Positions 8,346-18,225 are shown, counted from the first letter of the stretch. The stretch: 64,000 bases of DNA from Alteromonas portus (GCF_005117025.1 NZ_SWCO01000001.1:620001-684000); one strand, 5' to 3'. Program-made: numbers and translations. The notes: generated by a model from the letters alone, not told the origin.

Positions 8346-10943
8346 ATGACATTATCAACTGCTGACTTACGTAACAAGTTTATCGATTATTTTAAAAGCC
8401 ATGGCCACCAAGCGGTGGCGAGCTCGTCACTGGTACCGGCAGATGATCCCACACTTCTTTTTACCAACGCGGGCATGAACCAGTTTAAAGACTGCTTCTT
8501 AGGTGCAGAAAAGCGCAGCTATACTCGTGCGGTATCGTCACAGCGCTGTGTACGGGCAGGTGGGAAGCATAATGACCTAGAAAACGTAGGTTACACTGCT
8601 CGTCACCATACCTTTTTTGAAATGCTGGGCAACTTCAGTTTTGGCGACTATTTTAAGAAAGAAGCGATAGAATTTGCGTGGAATTTCCTTACCAAAGAAA
8701 TTGGTTTGCCAAAAGAAAAGCTGCTAGTTACCGTTTATTCTGAAGATGACGAAGCTTTCGATATATGGGAAAACCAAATTGGTGTACCGAAGGAAAAGAT
8801 TATTCGCATTAGCACGTCAGATAACTTCTGGTCTATGGGTGACACAGGTCCATGTGGACCTTGTTCTGAAATTTTCTACGATCACGGTGCGCACATTTGG
8901 GGTGGTCCTCCGGGAACACCAGAAGAAGACGGCGACCGTTTCATCGAAATTTGGAACCTGGTATTTATGCAGTTTAACAAACAAGCTGACGGTACTATGG
9001 AGCCACTTCCTAAGCCTTCAATCGATACCGGTATGGGCCTAGAGCGCATTTCAGCTATTTTGCAGAATGTGCATAGCAACTACGAGATCGACCTTTTCCA
9101 AAACTTAATTAAGTCGGCAGCATCAATTGTGGGTAGCGAAGATTTAGAAAATAAATCGCTACGGGTTATCGCCGATCACATTCGTTCATGCAGCTTCTTA
9201 ATTTGCGATGGCGTTATGCCATCGAATGAAGGGCGCGGATACGTATTACGCCGTATCATCCGACGCGCTGTTCGCCACGGCTATCAGCTTGGCGCAAACG
9301 ATATTTTCTTCTATAAACTGGTTGCATCACTTGCTAAAGAAATGGGTGAGGCGTATCCAGAACTTGTAGACCAGCTACCGGTAATTGAAAAAGTACTGCG
9401 TGTTGAAGAAGAGCAGTTTAGCAAAACGCTAGCCCGTGGTATGGCTATTCTAAACGATACCCTAGAAACCCTAGAAGGCGATACAGTTCCAGGTGACGTA
9501 GTGTTTAAGCTTTACGACACCTATGGTTTCCCTACTGACTTAACAAATGACGTAGCGCGTGAGCACGACCTTAAAATTGATGAAGAAGGTTTTGAAGCTG
9601 CTATGCAGGCGCAGCGTGCACGTGCACAGCAGGCAAGTAACTTTGGCGCAGACTACAACAGTAAACTCGCCATTGACCACACAACCTCATTTACCGGGTA
9701 CACCGATGTAGAAGGCCAGGCGAATGTGGTTGAACTGATTGCCGACAATGCGTTTGTTGAGAAGCTTGAAGACGGTCAAGAAGGCGTTGTGGTGTTAGAC
9801 AGCACACCGTTCTACGCTGAAAGCGGTGGTCAGGCAGGTGATAAAGGTGTGCTTCGCGTGGCAAACGGTGAATTCATTGTTACTGACACCCAAAAAATGG
9901 GTAATGCGTTTGCACACAAAGGTATTGCTAAAGGCTCGGTATCTAAAGGTGATACGGCAACCGCAGCGATTGATGCAGCAAATCGTGAAGCCATTAAAAA
10001 GAATCACAGTGCTACGCACTTACTCCATGCAGCCCTGCGTGAAATTCTAGGTGAGCACGTAACCCAGAAAGGTTCATTGGTTGAAGCGCCTCGCATGCGT
10101 TTTGACTTCTCGCACTTCGAGGCAGTAACGGCTGAGCAGCTAGCTGAGATTGAAAGACGGGTAAACCAAGAAATACGTGCAAACCACACGTTGGCAACTG
10201 AACTAATGGATTTGGATGAAGCCAAAGCATCAGGTGCTATGGCGTTGTTTGGTGAAAAGTACGACGAAAAAGTTCGCGTGGTAACCATGGGGCCTTTCTC
10301 TGTTGAGTTATGTGGCGGTACTCACGTTACGCGTACTGGTGACATTGGTTTGTTTAAAATTACCAGTGAAGCGGGTATTGCATCGGGTGTTCGACGTATC
10401 GAAGCGGTCACTGGCGAACATGCACTTGAAGTTGTGCAAACACAGCAAGCGACACTGTCTTCATTGTCTGCTTTATTGAAAACAGACAGCCAAAATGTAC
10501 TTGATCGTGTAGTTTCTCTACAAAATCAGACTAAAGAACTAGAAAAAGCGCTCAATTCTGCGAAACAAAAACTGGCGAGTCAGCAAGGTGCTGATATGCT
10601 TAGTAATGCAGTAGAGATAAATGGCGTTAAAGTTCTTATTGCTAATTTGGAAGGTGTTGAAGCGAAGTCATTGCGTTCAATGATGGATGACATTAAAAAC
10701 CGAATTGGCGAAGGGATCGTAGTATTAGGTGTGGCTAATGACGCGAAAGTGAATCTTATTGCTGGCGTTACTAAAAACCTCACTAGTAAAGTTAAAGCGG
10801 GCGAGCTAGTTAACTTTGTCGCATCACAAGTAGGTGGCAAAGGGGGCGGTCGCCCTGATATGGCACAGGCAGGTGGTGATCAGCCTGAAAACTTGGGACA
10901 AGCGCTAGATTCGGTTAACGCTTGGTTACAAGATAAGCTATAA
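8346..10943 (+). CDS. alaS: Alanyl-tRNA synthetase
   Basis: 865 residues, full length. The class II catalytic core begins [14 protein letters not shown], with motif 2 around [20 protein letters not shown]. The tRNA-recognition region includes [20 protein letters not shown]. The editing domain has HSATH (His554, His558) and CGGTH (Cys656, His660), which bind zinc. A coiled coil (about 710-750) and the C-Ala domain with the [12 protein letters not shown] motif complete the protein. It charges tRNA-Ala in the cytoplasm and clears mischarged Ser/Gly. In many relatives alaS is followed by csrA, as here. Confidence 0.98.
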   Translation: MTLSTADLRNKFIDYFKSHGHQAVASSSLVPADDPTLLFTNAGMNQFKDCFLGAEKRSYTRAVSSQRCVRAGGKHNDLENVGYTARHHTFFEMLGNFSFGDYFKKEAIEFAWNFLTKEIGLPKEKLLVTVYSEDDEAFDIWENQIGVPKEKIIRISTSDNFWSMGDTGPCGPCSEIFYDHGAHIWGGPPGTPEEDGDRFIEIWNLVFMQFNKQADGTMEPLPKPSIDTGMGLERISAILQNVHSNYEIDLFQNLIKSAASIVGSEDLENKSLRVIADHIRSCSFLICDGVMPSNEGRGYVLRRIIRRAVRHGYQLGANDIFFYKLVASLAKEMGEAYPELVDQLPVIEKVLRVEEEQFSKTLARGMAILNDTLETLEGDTVPGDVVFKLYDTYGFPTDLTNDVAREHDLKIDEEGFEAAMQAQRARAQQASNFGADYNSKLAIDHTTSFTGYTDVEGQANVVELIADNAFVEKLEDGQEGVVVLDSTPFYAESGGQAGDKGVLRVANGEFIVTDTQKMGNAFAHKGIAKGSVSKGDTATAAIDAANREAIKKNHSATHLLHAALREILGEHVTQKGSLVEAPRMRFDFSHFEAVTAEQLAEIERRVNQEIRANHTLATELMDLDEAKASGAMALFGEKYDEKVRVVTMGPFSVELCGGTHVTRTGDIGLFKITSEAGIASGVRRIEAVTGEHALEVVQTQQATLSSLSALLKTDSQNVLDRVVSLQNQTKELEKALNSAKQKLASQQGADMLSNAVEINGVKVLIANLEGVEAKSLRSMMDDIKNRIGEGIVVLGVANDAKVNLIAGVTKNLTSKVKAGELVNFVASQVGGKGGGRPDMAQAGGDQPENLGQALDSVNAWLQDKL

Positions 10944-10989
10944 TTATTTTTGTGTATAACAGTGAGTTTTTGAAGTGACGCAGAAACAT

Positions 10990-11070
10990 GGAATCACTGT
11001 CGCTTCCATCGGGTCGTGCCGATGGGTTGGCAAATCTTAATGGATGATGTTCAGTATTAAGGAACAGGAG
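10990..11070 (+). promoter_or_regulatory. csrA leader with GGA motifs (candidate CsrA autoregulation)
   Basis: The leader carries GGA at 10990-10992, 11042-11044, 11061-11063 and 11067-11069. The last lies inside ACAGGAG, which is also the ribosome binding site seven bases from the csrA ATG. A hairpin CCATCGG-N6-CCGATGG lies at 11006-11025. CsrA binds GGA in hairpin loops or near start sites, so direct translational feedback is plausible by analogy with E. coli csrA. Confidence 0.5.
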
Positions 11071-11077
11071 CAAGAGA

Positions 11078-11269
11078 ATGCTTATTTTGACTCGTCGAGT
11101 TGGTGAAACGCTTATGGTAGGTGACGATGTGACCGTTACCGTACTAGGCGTAAAAGGGAATCAGGTACGTATAGGTGTGAATGCACCAAAAGAAGTTTCT
11201 GTGCACCGTGAAGAGATATATATGCGCATTCAAGCAGAAAAAGGCGGTCAGCCAGGCTCTGCAGAATAA
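11078..11269 (+). CDS. csrA: Carbon storage regulator CsrA (RsmA)
   Basis: 63 residues, essentially the canonical sequence ([20 protein letters not shown], then [16 protein letters not shown]). It is a dimeric RNA-binding protein that recognises GGA-containing leaders and changes translation or stability of mRNAs for carbon use, motility and biofilm. The RNA-contacting Arg of VHREEIY and the N-terminal LTRR strand are intact. It follows alaS directly; the aspartokinase gene found between them in some relatives is absent. A strong ribosome site (AGGAG) precedes it and a terminator follows. Confidence 0.98.
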   Translation: MLILTRRVGETLMVGDDVTVTVLGVKGNQVRIGVNAPKEVSVHREEIYMRIQAEKGGQPGSAE

Positions 11270-11291
11270 TTGCATAATACGCTTCATAGGA

Positions 11292-11317
11292 AAAGGTCAG
11301 CTATTGCTGGCCTTTTT
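11292..11317 (+). terminator. Terminator of csrA
   Basis: AAAGGTCAGC-TATT-GCTGGCCTTT forms a hairpin (one G-T pair) followed by T residues, 22 bases after the csrA stop. Confidence 0.88.
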
Positions 11318-11319
11318 TG

Positions 11320-11780
11320 TTTTTCTAGCAATGCCCGCTAACAAAAACTTTGAAGCGATTGAAAAACATAAAATCAACAAGAAAGTGTTTTAGACATCAA
11401 GGAAGCTGTTAAATACAGTTTACTTAGCATGGCCTGCTATTTAACCTATACCTTTTCCATAAGCGATTCAGAAAACCTGAAATAGGCGTTTTATCAGCAG
11501 CCTTAGTGTGTAGGTAGCACTCTAGCGAGCAATACACAGCAGTGCAGCTGAATTGAGGCGAGAAAATTTAAAAATTACTGACATTATTTTTGAAAGTTTG
11601 AGCGCATTAACAAAGAAAAAGTGCCAATAAAGGTAAAGGGACCGTGTAGTTTCAAATACAAATTGGTTAATAGTGACAAATGAAATCTGATTTAATTGCT
11701 TGTATTGCGAACAAATTACTGGTTTTTTGCTCGAATCGTTTAAAATGGCAGCGGGTGAACAATTTCTTTATAAAAAAGGT
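11320..11780. other. Gene-free stretch before the tRNA cluster
   Basis: About 460 bases, AT-rich, with stops in all frames and no recognisable RNA family or repeat. The right end leads into the tRNA promoter. I see no supportable gene. Confidence 0.5.
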
Positions 11781-11808
11781 TTGACTCAGGCCAATGAATC
11801 CGTAAAAT
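11781..11808 (+). promoter_or_regulatory. Sigma-70 promoter of the tRNA operon
   Basis: TTGACT (11781-11786), a 16-base spacer and TAAAAT (11803-11808). They are followed by a GC-rich discriminator (GCACCCCGC) typical of growth-rate-controlled stable RNA promoters. The tRNA-Ser 5' end lies 15 bases downstream. Confidence 0.7.
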
Positions 11809-11823
11809 GCACCCCGCAGTCAA

Positions 11824-11917
<94 letters not shown>

Positions 11918-11952
11918 ATTCGTTGGCAGTGACGGCCAACAACAAGTTTTGC

Positions 11953-12029
11953 GCGTGTGTAGCTCAGCTGGATAGAGTACCTGGCTACGAACCAGGCGGT
12001 CGGAGGTTCGAATCCTTCCACACGCGCCA
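11953..12029 (+). tRNA. tRNA-Arg (anticodon ACG), copy 1
   Basis: 77 bases with acceptor stem GCGTGTG/CACACGC, D arm AGCTCAGCTGGATAGAGT, anticodon ACG at 11987-11989 and encoded CCA. The A34 is expected to become inosine, so it reads CGU/CGC/CGA. Confidence 0.97.
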
Positions 12030-12082
12030 CTTATTTTAAAGCGTCACCTTTTGAGGTAATATTCAAAAGTACAAAAGTTTAC

Positions 12083-12159
12083 GCGTGTGTAGCTCAGCTG
12101 GATAGAGTACCTGGCTACGAACCAGGCGGTCGGAGGTTCGAATCCTTCCACACGCGCCA
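12083..12159 (+). tRNA. tRNA-Arg (anticodon ACG), copy 2
   Basis: Identical in sequence to the copy 130 bases upstream, with anticodon at 12117-12119 and encoded CCA. The 53-base spacer is unrelated to the other flanks. It is presumably processed from the same transcript as tRNA-Ser. Confidence 0.97.
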
Positions 12160-12167
12160 TATTGATA

Positions 12168-12193
12168 AGCCCACCTTTTTAGGTGGGCTTTTT
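12168..12193 (+). terminator. Terminator of the tRNA operon
   Basis: AGCCCACC-TTTTTA-GGTGGGCT hairpin followed by T residues, just after the second tRNA-Arg. Confidence 0.88.
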
Positions 12194-12300
12194 CATTTCT
12201 ACACTTCTAATTTTGGTTAACTCCACTTTCGTCTAAGCGCGCTGTCTAAAAATTAAGCTAAACTTAATGTGTCTAACAGCAGTAAAGCGCGAGGTACGCT

Positions 12301-12777
12301 ATGGCACATCCAACCACCACTTTCCGATTTTTAGCAGAGCCCACCGATGTGAACTTTGGTGGTAATGTGCACGGCGGCATTGTAATGAAATGGATTGATC
12401 AAGCCGCTTATGCTTGTGCCGCACAGTGGTCGAAATGCTATTGCGTTACAGTTTCAGCGAACGGCATTCGCTTTATAAAGCCAATAAAGGTAGGTCAACT
12501 CGTAGAAATAACCGCATCCTTAGTACACACTGGTGCTTCAAGCATGCATATTTACGTTGTCGTTAAATCCGGCGACACTACAGCAGACACAATGTCGGTA
12601 GCAAATCGCTGTTTCATAACCTTTATGGCGGTGGACTGCGAGGGTAATCCAGTTAATGTGACTGCTTACGTTCCTGAGGATGAACGGCATATGCAGCTTG
12701 AGTTAGTGGCGATGCACGCCAAAGACTTCGCTAAACAGTTAGACAGTGACTTTACAGAAAATATAGGCTTTCATTAA
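12301..12777 (+). CDS. Acyl-CoA thioesterase, hotdog fold (YciA/ACOT type)
   Basis: 158 residues. The hotdog core is clear: DVNFGGNVHGGIVMKWIDQAA (catalytic Asn and central helix), then CVTVSANGIRFIKPIKVGQLVEI and the strand VANRCFITFMAVD. These enzymes hydrolyse acyl-CoA to free acid and CoA in the cytoplasm. The preferred chain length cannot be read from sequence. It sits alone between the tRNA terminator and the oad operon. A second, different hotdog thioesterase lies at 45332-45757. Confidence 0.9.
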   Translation: MAHPTTTFRFLAEPTDVNFGGNVHGGIVMKWIDQAAYACAAQWSKCYCVTVSANGIRFIKPIKVGQLVEITASLVHTGASSMHIYVVVKSGDTTADTMSVANRCFITFMAVDCEGNPVNVTAYVPEDERHMQLELVAMHAKDFAKQLDSDFTENIGFH

Positions 12778-12996
12778 GGCATGAGCGTCAATGACAGTAA
12801 ACGCCCGTTACTAACATCTGCAACGCTAGAGTTACTTTTTAAAAGATACTTTTGTTGCAAATTTATGAAAGAATAATGCATTTAGTTTCATTTTTGCGGG
12901 TTTTGTTGAATTTTTAGTGGTTTTTTATGCTGCTTTGTTGTGTTTTGAAAAACCACGTGATACTTATTCAGGTACAAAATAACAACAGGATTGAAT

Positions 12997-13284
12997 ATGA
13001 ATTCAGAATCCGTCGCTAGCCTGCTTATTGAAGCAGGTTCTCTTATGCTTATAGGAATGGTATTTGTGTTCTCATTCTTAGGGCTTCTTATTGTGGGTAT
13101 TCATCTCATTGCCCGTTTTTGTGAAGCGTTTCCCGGTGAAACACCAGAGCCTTCCGCTAATTTAAAAGGGCCTTCAGCTAATTTAGGCCGAAATAATCAA
13201 GCGGTACAACCAGGAATAGATGGAAGCGTTGTCGCCGCTATTTCTGCCGCCATTCATACCCATCGTCAAAATTCAAAAAAATAA
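12997..13284 (+). CDS. oadG: Oxaloacetate decarboxylase gamma subunit
   Basis: 95 residues. One membrane segment (about 15-40, MLIGMVFVFSFLGLLIVGI) is followed by a soluble, Pro/Asn-rich tail. A short C-terminal segment (VVAAISAAIHTHRQ) matches the gamma subunits that bind the alpha subunit and zinc. The ATG at 12997 is preferred over the TTG at 12991 because CAGGA lies six to seven bases upstream of it. It is first of oadGAB (19 bases to oadA). The upstream leader holds a GTGGTTTTT/AAAAACCAC inverted repeat (12917-12956). Confidence 0.88.
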   Translation: MNSESVASLLIEAGSLMLIGMVFVFSFLGLLIVGIHLIARFCEAFPGETPEPSANLKGPSANLGRNNQAVQPGIDGSVVAAISAAIHTHRQNSKK

Positions 13285-13303
13285 AGCCTAATCAGGAGTT
13301 ATC

Positions 13304-15124
13304 ATGTCTAAGCCTCTGGCCCTTACCGAGCTGGTCCTGCGAGATGCACACCAGTCGCTTCTTGCTACGCGTATGCGTATTGAGGATATGCTTCCCATTG
13401 CAGAAAAGTTAGATAAAGCAGGCTTCTGGTCTGTCGAGTCTTGGGGCGGTGCTACCTTTGACGCATGTATTCGTTATTTAGGTGAAGATCCTTGGGAGCG
13501 CATTCGAAAGTTAAAGGCAGCCATGCCAAATACTAAGCAGCAAATGTTGTTACGTGGTCAAAACCTTTTGGGCTACCGCCACTATGCTGACGATGTTGTT
13601 ACTCGCTTTGTTGAGCGTGCTCATGAAAGCGGGGTAGATGTTTTTAGAATTTTTGATGCCATGAATGACATTAGAAATTTGAAAACCGCAATAAAAGCGA
13701 CCATAGACAGTGGCGCTCACGCGCAAGGGACGATTTCTTACACAGTAAGCCCTGTGCACAATCTTAAGCTTTGGCTCGAAATGGCAAAGCAGTTAGAAGA
13801 CTTAGGCGTTCATTCTATTTGTGTAAAGGATATGGCTGGGCTTTTAAAACCGTACGAGTGCGAGGCATTGATTACGGGGTTAAAAGAAACGGTTGATGTC
13901 CCTATTGCCATGCAGTGCCACGCCACTACAGGCTTGAGCACGGCGACATATCAAAAGGCTATCGATGCCGGTATTGATATGCTGGACACGGCTATTTCTT
14001 CAATGAGCATGACTTACGGCCATAGTGCAACAGAGACCATGGTTTCTATTGTAGAAGGTACAGAGCGCGATACGGGTATTGCACTGCCAGAACTAGAAGA
14101 AATTGCCAGTTACTTCAGGGAAGTAAGAAAGAAGTACAGTAAGTTCGAGGGCAGTCTCAAGGGTGTCGATGCGCGTATTCTTTTGGCGCAAGTGCCAGGC
14201 GGTATGCTAACCAACATGGAAAGCCAGCTTAAAGAGCAGGGTGCTGAAGATAAATTCGAAGAAGTATTAAAAGAAATTCCACGGGTACGGGAAGATCTTG
14301 GTTTTATCCCTCTTGTTACGCCAACCTCACAAATCGTGGGCACGCAGTCAGTGCTTAACGTACTTACTGGCGAGCGTTACAAAAGCATAACCAAAGAAAC
14401 TGCAGGCGTTCTAAAAGGTGAATACGGCGCTACCGCCGCGCCAGTAAATAAAGAACTTCAGGCACGTGTGCTTGACGGTGCTGAGCCTGTGACGTGCCGG
14501 CCCGCCGACAATATTGCTCCAGAGCTAGATGCGCTGAGTAAAGAGCTTGATGAACTTGCTGAGAAAAAGCAGTTATCACTGTCAGACGATAAAATTGATG
14601 ACGTGTTAACCTATGCCTTATTCCCGCAGATAGGTCTTAAGTTTATCGAAAACCGTGGTAACCCTGATGCGTTTGAACCTGCACCAAACGTGCAAGAGCC
14701 ACAAAGCCCCAATACATCTTCACCTGCACAAGCAAAGTCGAACTCACAAGAGACAGCTACAGCTGAAACTTACGATGTAAACGTAGATGGAAAAGTGTAC
14801 CGCGTAGAGGTAGCGCCTTCAGGTACGCTAACAAGCGTTACGCCTGCCAGCGGTTCTGTTTCTCAGGCACAGACCCAAACCAGTAGCGCGGTGACCTCGG
14901 CTACGGCTTCGACTCAATCTATTGATGCACCGCTTGCAGGTAACGTGTTTAAAGTGTTGGTGAGAAACGGCGACAGCGTGTCAGAAGGCGATGTGGTAAT
15001 GATCCTTGAAGCCATGAAAATGGAGACAGAAATTCGCTCTGCATTTACTGGTACTGTTACCGACATTACCGTTGGTGAAGGCGATGCCGTGACCAGTGGC
15101 CAACCGTTAATCTTATTGGGGTAA
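13304..15124 (+). CDS. oadA: Sodium-extruding oxaloacetate decarboxylase alpha subunit
   Basis: 606 residues. The carboxyltransferase TIM barrel occupies about 1-290 (TELVLRDAHQSLLATRMR; metal-ligand region QCHATTGLS). The PYC/OADA conserved domain follows (about 300-460), then a Pro/Ala/Ser/Thr-rich flexible linker. A biotinyl domain ends the protein, with EAMKMET and biotinylated Lys572. It moves the carboxyl group of oxaloacetate (or a related beta-keto acid) to biotin, which the membrane beta subunit then decarboxylates while exporting sodium ions. It lies between oadG and oadB (3-base gap to oadB). Confidence 0.95.
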   Translation: MSKPLALTELVLRDAHQSLLATRMRIEDMLPIAEKLDKAGFWSVESWGGATFDACIRYLGEDPWERIRKLKAAMPNTKQQMLLRGQNLLGYRHYADDVVTRFVERAHESGVDVFRIFDAMNDIRNLKTAIKATIDSGAHAQGTISYTVSPVHNLKLWLEMAKQLEDLGVHSICVKDMAGLLKPYECEALITGLKETVDVPIAMQCHATTGLSTATYQKAIDAGIDMLDTAISSMSMTYGHSATETMVSIVEGTERDTGIALPELEEIASYFREVRKKYSKFEGSLKGVDARILLAQVPGGMLTNMESQLKEQGAEDKFEEVLKEIPRVREDLGFIPLVTPTSQIVGTQSVLNVLTGERYKSITKETAGVLKGEYGATAAPVNKELQARVLDGAEPVTCRPADNIAPELDALSKELDELAEKKQLSLSDDKIDDVLTYALFPQIGLKFIENRGNPDAFEPAPNVQEPQSPNTSSPAQAKSNSQETATAETYDVNVDGKVYRVEVAPSGTLTSVTPASGSVSQAQTQTSSAVTSATASTQSIDAPLAGNVFKVLVRNGDSVSEGDVVMILEAMKMETEIRSAFTGTVTDITVGEGDAVTSGQPLILLG

Positions 15125-15127
15125 TAC

Positions 15128-16258
15128 ATGGATAAGTTAATGGTGCTTTGGGATAGTACCGCACTTGCGCACTTTGAAGCCGGCCAGCTGATTATGATGG
15201 CGGTAGGTTTTGGCTTGCTGTACTTAGCCATTGTTAAGAAGTTTGAGCCATTGCTTTTACTGCCTATTGGGTTTGGAGCACTGCTTACTAACATCCCTAT
15301 AGCTGGGTTTTCAGAAGTAGGTGGGTTACTTTACTACATCTACAAAATTGGTATAGATACAGGGGTATTTCCTTTACTCATCTTTATGGGCGTTGGCGCA
15401 ATGACTGACTTTAGTGCGCTCATTGCTAACCCCAAAATGTTGTTACTTGGCGCAGCTGCGCAGTTCGGCATTTTTGCTACCTTATTTGGCGCTATAGCGT
15501 TAAATCTCATACCTGGTTTTGAGTTTACGCTAAAGGATGCAAGCGCCATTGCTATTATTGGTGGCGCAGATGGGCCAACGGCTATTTTCCTCGCGTCGCG
15601 GCTTGCACCTGACTTACTTGGTGCGATTGCAGTCGCTGCATACTCTTACATGGCATTGGTGCCTATTATCCAGCCGCCAATCATGAAAGCGTTGACCACT
15701 AAAGAAGAACGCGAGATAAAAATGGGGCAGCTTCGACCTGTGTCAAAGAGAGAGAAGATTATCTTTCCACTCGCAGTTTTGTTTATGACCATCTTGTTTT
15801 TACCAGCAGCTACGCCACTTGTAGGTATGTTCTGCTTTGGAAACCTAATGAAAGAGTGTGGTGTTGTAGATAGATTAAGCAAAACAGCCCAAAACGAACT
15901 CATCAATACGGTTACTATTTTCCTAGGTTTAGCCGTAGGCTCTAAGTTGTCAGCCGAAGCCTTTCTTACGGTTGAAACCCTTGGTATTTTGGGGCTTGGC
16001 GCTATCGCTTTTGGTATAGGCACAGCTGCGGGTGTACTTATGGCAAAGCTAATGAGCAAGATGTCGGGTGGAAGTATAAATCCGCTGATTGGCGCTGCTG
16101 GCGTTTCTGCTGTACCAATGGCAGCGAGGGTCGTGAACAAGGTTGGACTGGAAGCAAACCCTCATAACTTCTTACTTATGCACGCAATGGGGCCTAACGT
16201 GGCGGGCGTACTAGGTAGCGCAGTTGCCGCAGGTATTTTGTTGGCACTAGTGGGTTAA
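15128..16258 (+). CDS. oadB: Sodium-pumping decarboxylase beta subunit
   Basis: 376 residues, polytopic inner-membrane protein. Diagnostic stretches are [20 protein letters not shown], the sodium-site region [20 protein letters not shown] and the C-terminal [19 protein letters not shown]. It decarboxylates carboxy-biotin and couples this to sodium export. The length matches the short OadB class. It is the last gene of oadGAB and a strong terminator follows. Confidence 0.95.
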   Translation: MDKLMVLWDSTALAHFEAGQLIMMAVGFGLLYLAIVKKFEPLLLLPIGFGALLTNIPIAGFSEVGGLLYYIYKIGIDTGVFPLLIFMGVGAMTDFSALIANPKMLLLGAAAQFGIFATLFGAIALNLIPGFEFTLKDASAIAIIGGADGPTAIFLASRLAPDLLGAIAVAAYSYMALVPIIQPPIMKALTTKEEREIKMGQLRPVSKREKIIFPLAVLFMTILFLPAATPLVGMFCFGNLMKECGVVDRLSKTAQNELINTVTIFLGLAVGSKLSAEAFLTVETLGILGLGAIAFGIGTAAGVLMAKLMSKMSGGSINPLIGAAGVSAVPMAARVVNKVGLEANPHNFLLMHAMGPNVAGVLGSAVAAGILLALVG

Positions 16259-16280
16259 AAAGTACAAATAGCATTTCTGT

Positions 16281-16307
16281 AAAAGGGGCATTAAATGCCC
16301 CTTTTTT
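16281..16307. terminator. Terminator after oadGAB
   Basis: AAAA-GGGGCA-TTAAA-TGCCCC-TTTTTT hairpin. The A run on the left means it may also stop sap transcripts coming from the right. Confidence 0.87.
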
Positions 16308-16422
16308 ATGGCTTCAATTTACCTTTGCAGCCGTAATTTAGGAGGCTATTAGGTTGAACCAAGCAAGACACTTTGTGTAAATGTACTTTTCAAGAATAAC
16401 AGGTACCTACATACTGGTTAGG

Positions 16423-17229
16423 TTATTCACGAATAGTATTTTGCGGTACCAACGACTGGTACGCGGTAACAAGCTTTTTAGTACGAGTATGCTGCGGCCA
16501 TCTAAAGATGGTTTCGGCCTTCCCTTCCTCTACAATTTCACCGCTTTCCATTACAATAATTCTATCAGCAATGTGGCGTACAATACCTAAGTTGTGGCTG
16601 ATAAAAATAAAGGCTAATCCTAGCTCTTGTTGAAGTTGCAAAATAAGGTTCACGGTTTGTGAGCGAATAGTGGGATCTAGCGCAGCAAAGGGTTCATCAG
16701 CCACTAATACCTTGGGTTTTAACACAATGGCTCTGGCTAGGGCTACGCGCTGCTGTTGTCCATCAGAAAGCATATGCCGGTAAAAGTAATAGTGTTCGCG
16801 TAAAAGCCCAACTTTTACCAACATATCTTCAATAATTGGTTTGCGCTCGGCTTCGCTTAGCCCCGTATTTAAACGCAAAGGTTCGTCTAGAATTTTACCA
16901 ACGGGTACGGAGGGATTCATCGACTCTGAACTGTGCTGCAGAATCATGCGAATATCATGGGTACGTTTGCGCTGCCCGTCTTTCGACTGATATTTGGCTA
17001 AATATTTATGGGTGTTTATTTCGATTTCACCTGCATCGGCAGGCAGTGCGCCTACTAAAAGTTTTGCCAGCAAGGATTTACCTGAACGGTTTTCACCAAT
17101 GATGGCGATGGTTTCTCCCCGCTTTACACTTAGGCTAACTGGGCCAAGTTGAAATACTTCGGGCCGTTTTAACCAGCGCTTTTTTTCGTTGTGTATAAAC
17201 GTGAGATCTTTTACCTGCAAGATATCCAT
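16423..17229 (-). CDS. sapF: SapF, peptide ABC transporter ATPase
   Basis: 268 residues, start at MDILQVKDLTF, whose A overlaps the sapD TGA stop (TGATG). Walker A is GENRSGKS and the signature is LSDGQQQRVALARA, with LSDGQ for LSGGQ. Walker B VLVADEPFAALDP and the switch His (FISHN) are present. It pairs with SapD to power the SapBC channel. Sap systems take up or resist cationic peptides in enterics, and putrescine export by SapBCDF has also been reported in E. coli. It is the last gene of pspF-sapABCDF. Confidence 0.9.
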   Translation of the reverse strand: MDILQVKDLTFIHNEKKRWLKRPEVFQLGPVSLSVKRGETIAIIGENRSGKSLLAKLLVGALPADAGEIEINTHKYLAKYQSKDGQRKRTHDIRMILQHSSESMNPSVPVGKILDEPLRLNTGLSEAERKPIIEDMLVKVGLLREHYYFYRHMLSDGQQQRVALARAIVLKPKVLVADEPFAALDPTIRSQTVNLILQLQQELGLAFIFISHNLGIVRHIADRIIVMESGEIVEEGKAETIFRWPQHTRTKKLVTAYQSLVPQNTIRE

Positions 17230-18224
17230 CACAGTTTCTCCATATGAAGCGGGTAATGGCAACTGTAGCTGTGATCATGGATCTTACGCACCGCTGGGGT
17301 TTGAACACAAGCGCGTTGCGCACGTGGGCAGCGTGGCCCCAATCGGCACCCAATAGGTAAATGTTGAAGTGTTGGAATCGAGCCGCTTAGCGTAGGGAGT
17401 AACGACTTCGGCGGCAAATCCTTTCTGAAACTGGGAGCACTATCTAGCAGCGCCTTAGTGTAAGGGTGCAGCGGACGCTTTTTAATATGTTTCATTCTAC
17501 CTGATTCAACGGTCTGCCCGGCGTAAAGCACCGTCATAGAGTGAGACATACTCGCTATAGCTAGAAGGTCGTGGCTAACAAACAAAATTGAGAGTGAGCG
17601 GGTTTGATTCAAACGCGTGAAGAGCTTAAGAATTTGTGTTTTTGTTGTAGGCTCCATGCCGCGTGTGGGGTCATCAGCGATAAGAAGTTTTGGCTGTGAC
17701 ACCAATGCCATCGCAATCATGAATTTTTGCCCAATGTCAGCCGGAATTTGGTGGGGGAATGCGCTCAAATAATGCTTATGATGCTTTATGCCCACCTTAT
17801 GCACGGTACTAATAGCTATCTTCTTTCTATGCTGAGCCCGTTGCCAAAACCATCTGCCTTCCACGAATTCATCAGGAATACTCTCTTCGAGTTGCTCGCC
17901 AAGGGGGGCTGACGGGTCCAAACTAGCCTGCGGGTTTTGGAAAACCACCGCGATTTCACGGCGCATTACTTCGCGACGCTGTTGCACCGACATGCCTAAG
18001 AGGTTTTCACCATTCCAGCTCATGCGATCGGCAGTTAAGTTCCATTGATTGGGCAGTGCTCCGCAGATTGCAGAAACAATCAGACTCTTTCCTGAACCTG
18101 ACTCGCCCACCAGAGCGCGGATCTCTCCCGAACTCACCGACAAATTCACCTTGTCCAATGCTTTTATTGTGCCGTCGCCGTTCTGCATTTCTAAAGTGAG
18201 GTTTTTAATATCAAGCATTGGCAT
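17229..18224 (-). CDS. sapD: SapD, peptide ABC transporter ATPase with degenerate signature
   Basis: 331 residues, beginning MPMLDIKNLTLEM as in enteric SapD. Walker A GESGSGKS is intact. The expected LSGGQ signature reads IPADIGQ, and Walker B is LLIADDPT with Asp where the catalytic Glu normally is. The His switch (FVSHD) remains. The C-terminal oligopeptide-transporter motif (LPIGCRLGPRCP) is present with its cysteines. Enteric SapD also has a relaxed signature (LTEGECQ), so part of this is family-wide. The Asp replacement suggests that one ATP site may be weak. It overlaps sapF by one base and follows sapC by one base. Confidence 0.92.
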   Translation of the reverse strand: MPMLDIKNLTLEMQNGDGTIKALDKVNLSVSSGEIRALVGESGSGKSLIVSAICGALPNQWNLTADRMSWNGENLLGMSVQQRREVMRREIAVVFQNPQASLDPSAPLGEQLEESIPDEFVEGRWFWQRAQHRKKIAISTVHKVGIKHHKHYLSAFPHQIPADIGQKFMIAMALVSQPKLLIADDPTRGMEPTTKTQILKLFTRLNQTRSLSILFVSHDLLAIASMSHSMTVLYAGQTVESGRMKHIKKRPLHPYTKALLDSAPSFRKDLPPKSLLPTLSGSIPTLQHLPIGCRLGPRCPRAQRACVQTPAVRKIHDHSYSCHYPLHMEKL

Positions 18225-18225
18225 A

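Noticed and set aside
11953..12159. Duplicated tRNA-Arg as a possible integration site
   Set aside because: No integrase, flanking direct repeat or foreign-looking genes adjoin it; a simple tandem tRNA pair is enough.
15646..16140. 164-codon antisense frame in oadB
   Set aside because: It is a shadow of a membrane protein gene with biased codons.
16381..16590. 69-codon frame over the end of sapF
   Set aside because: It overlaps sapF on the opposite strand and lacks similarity.
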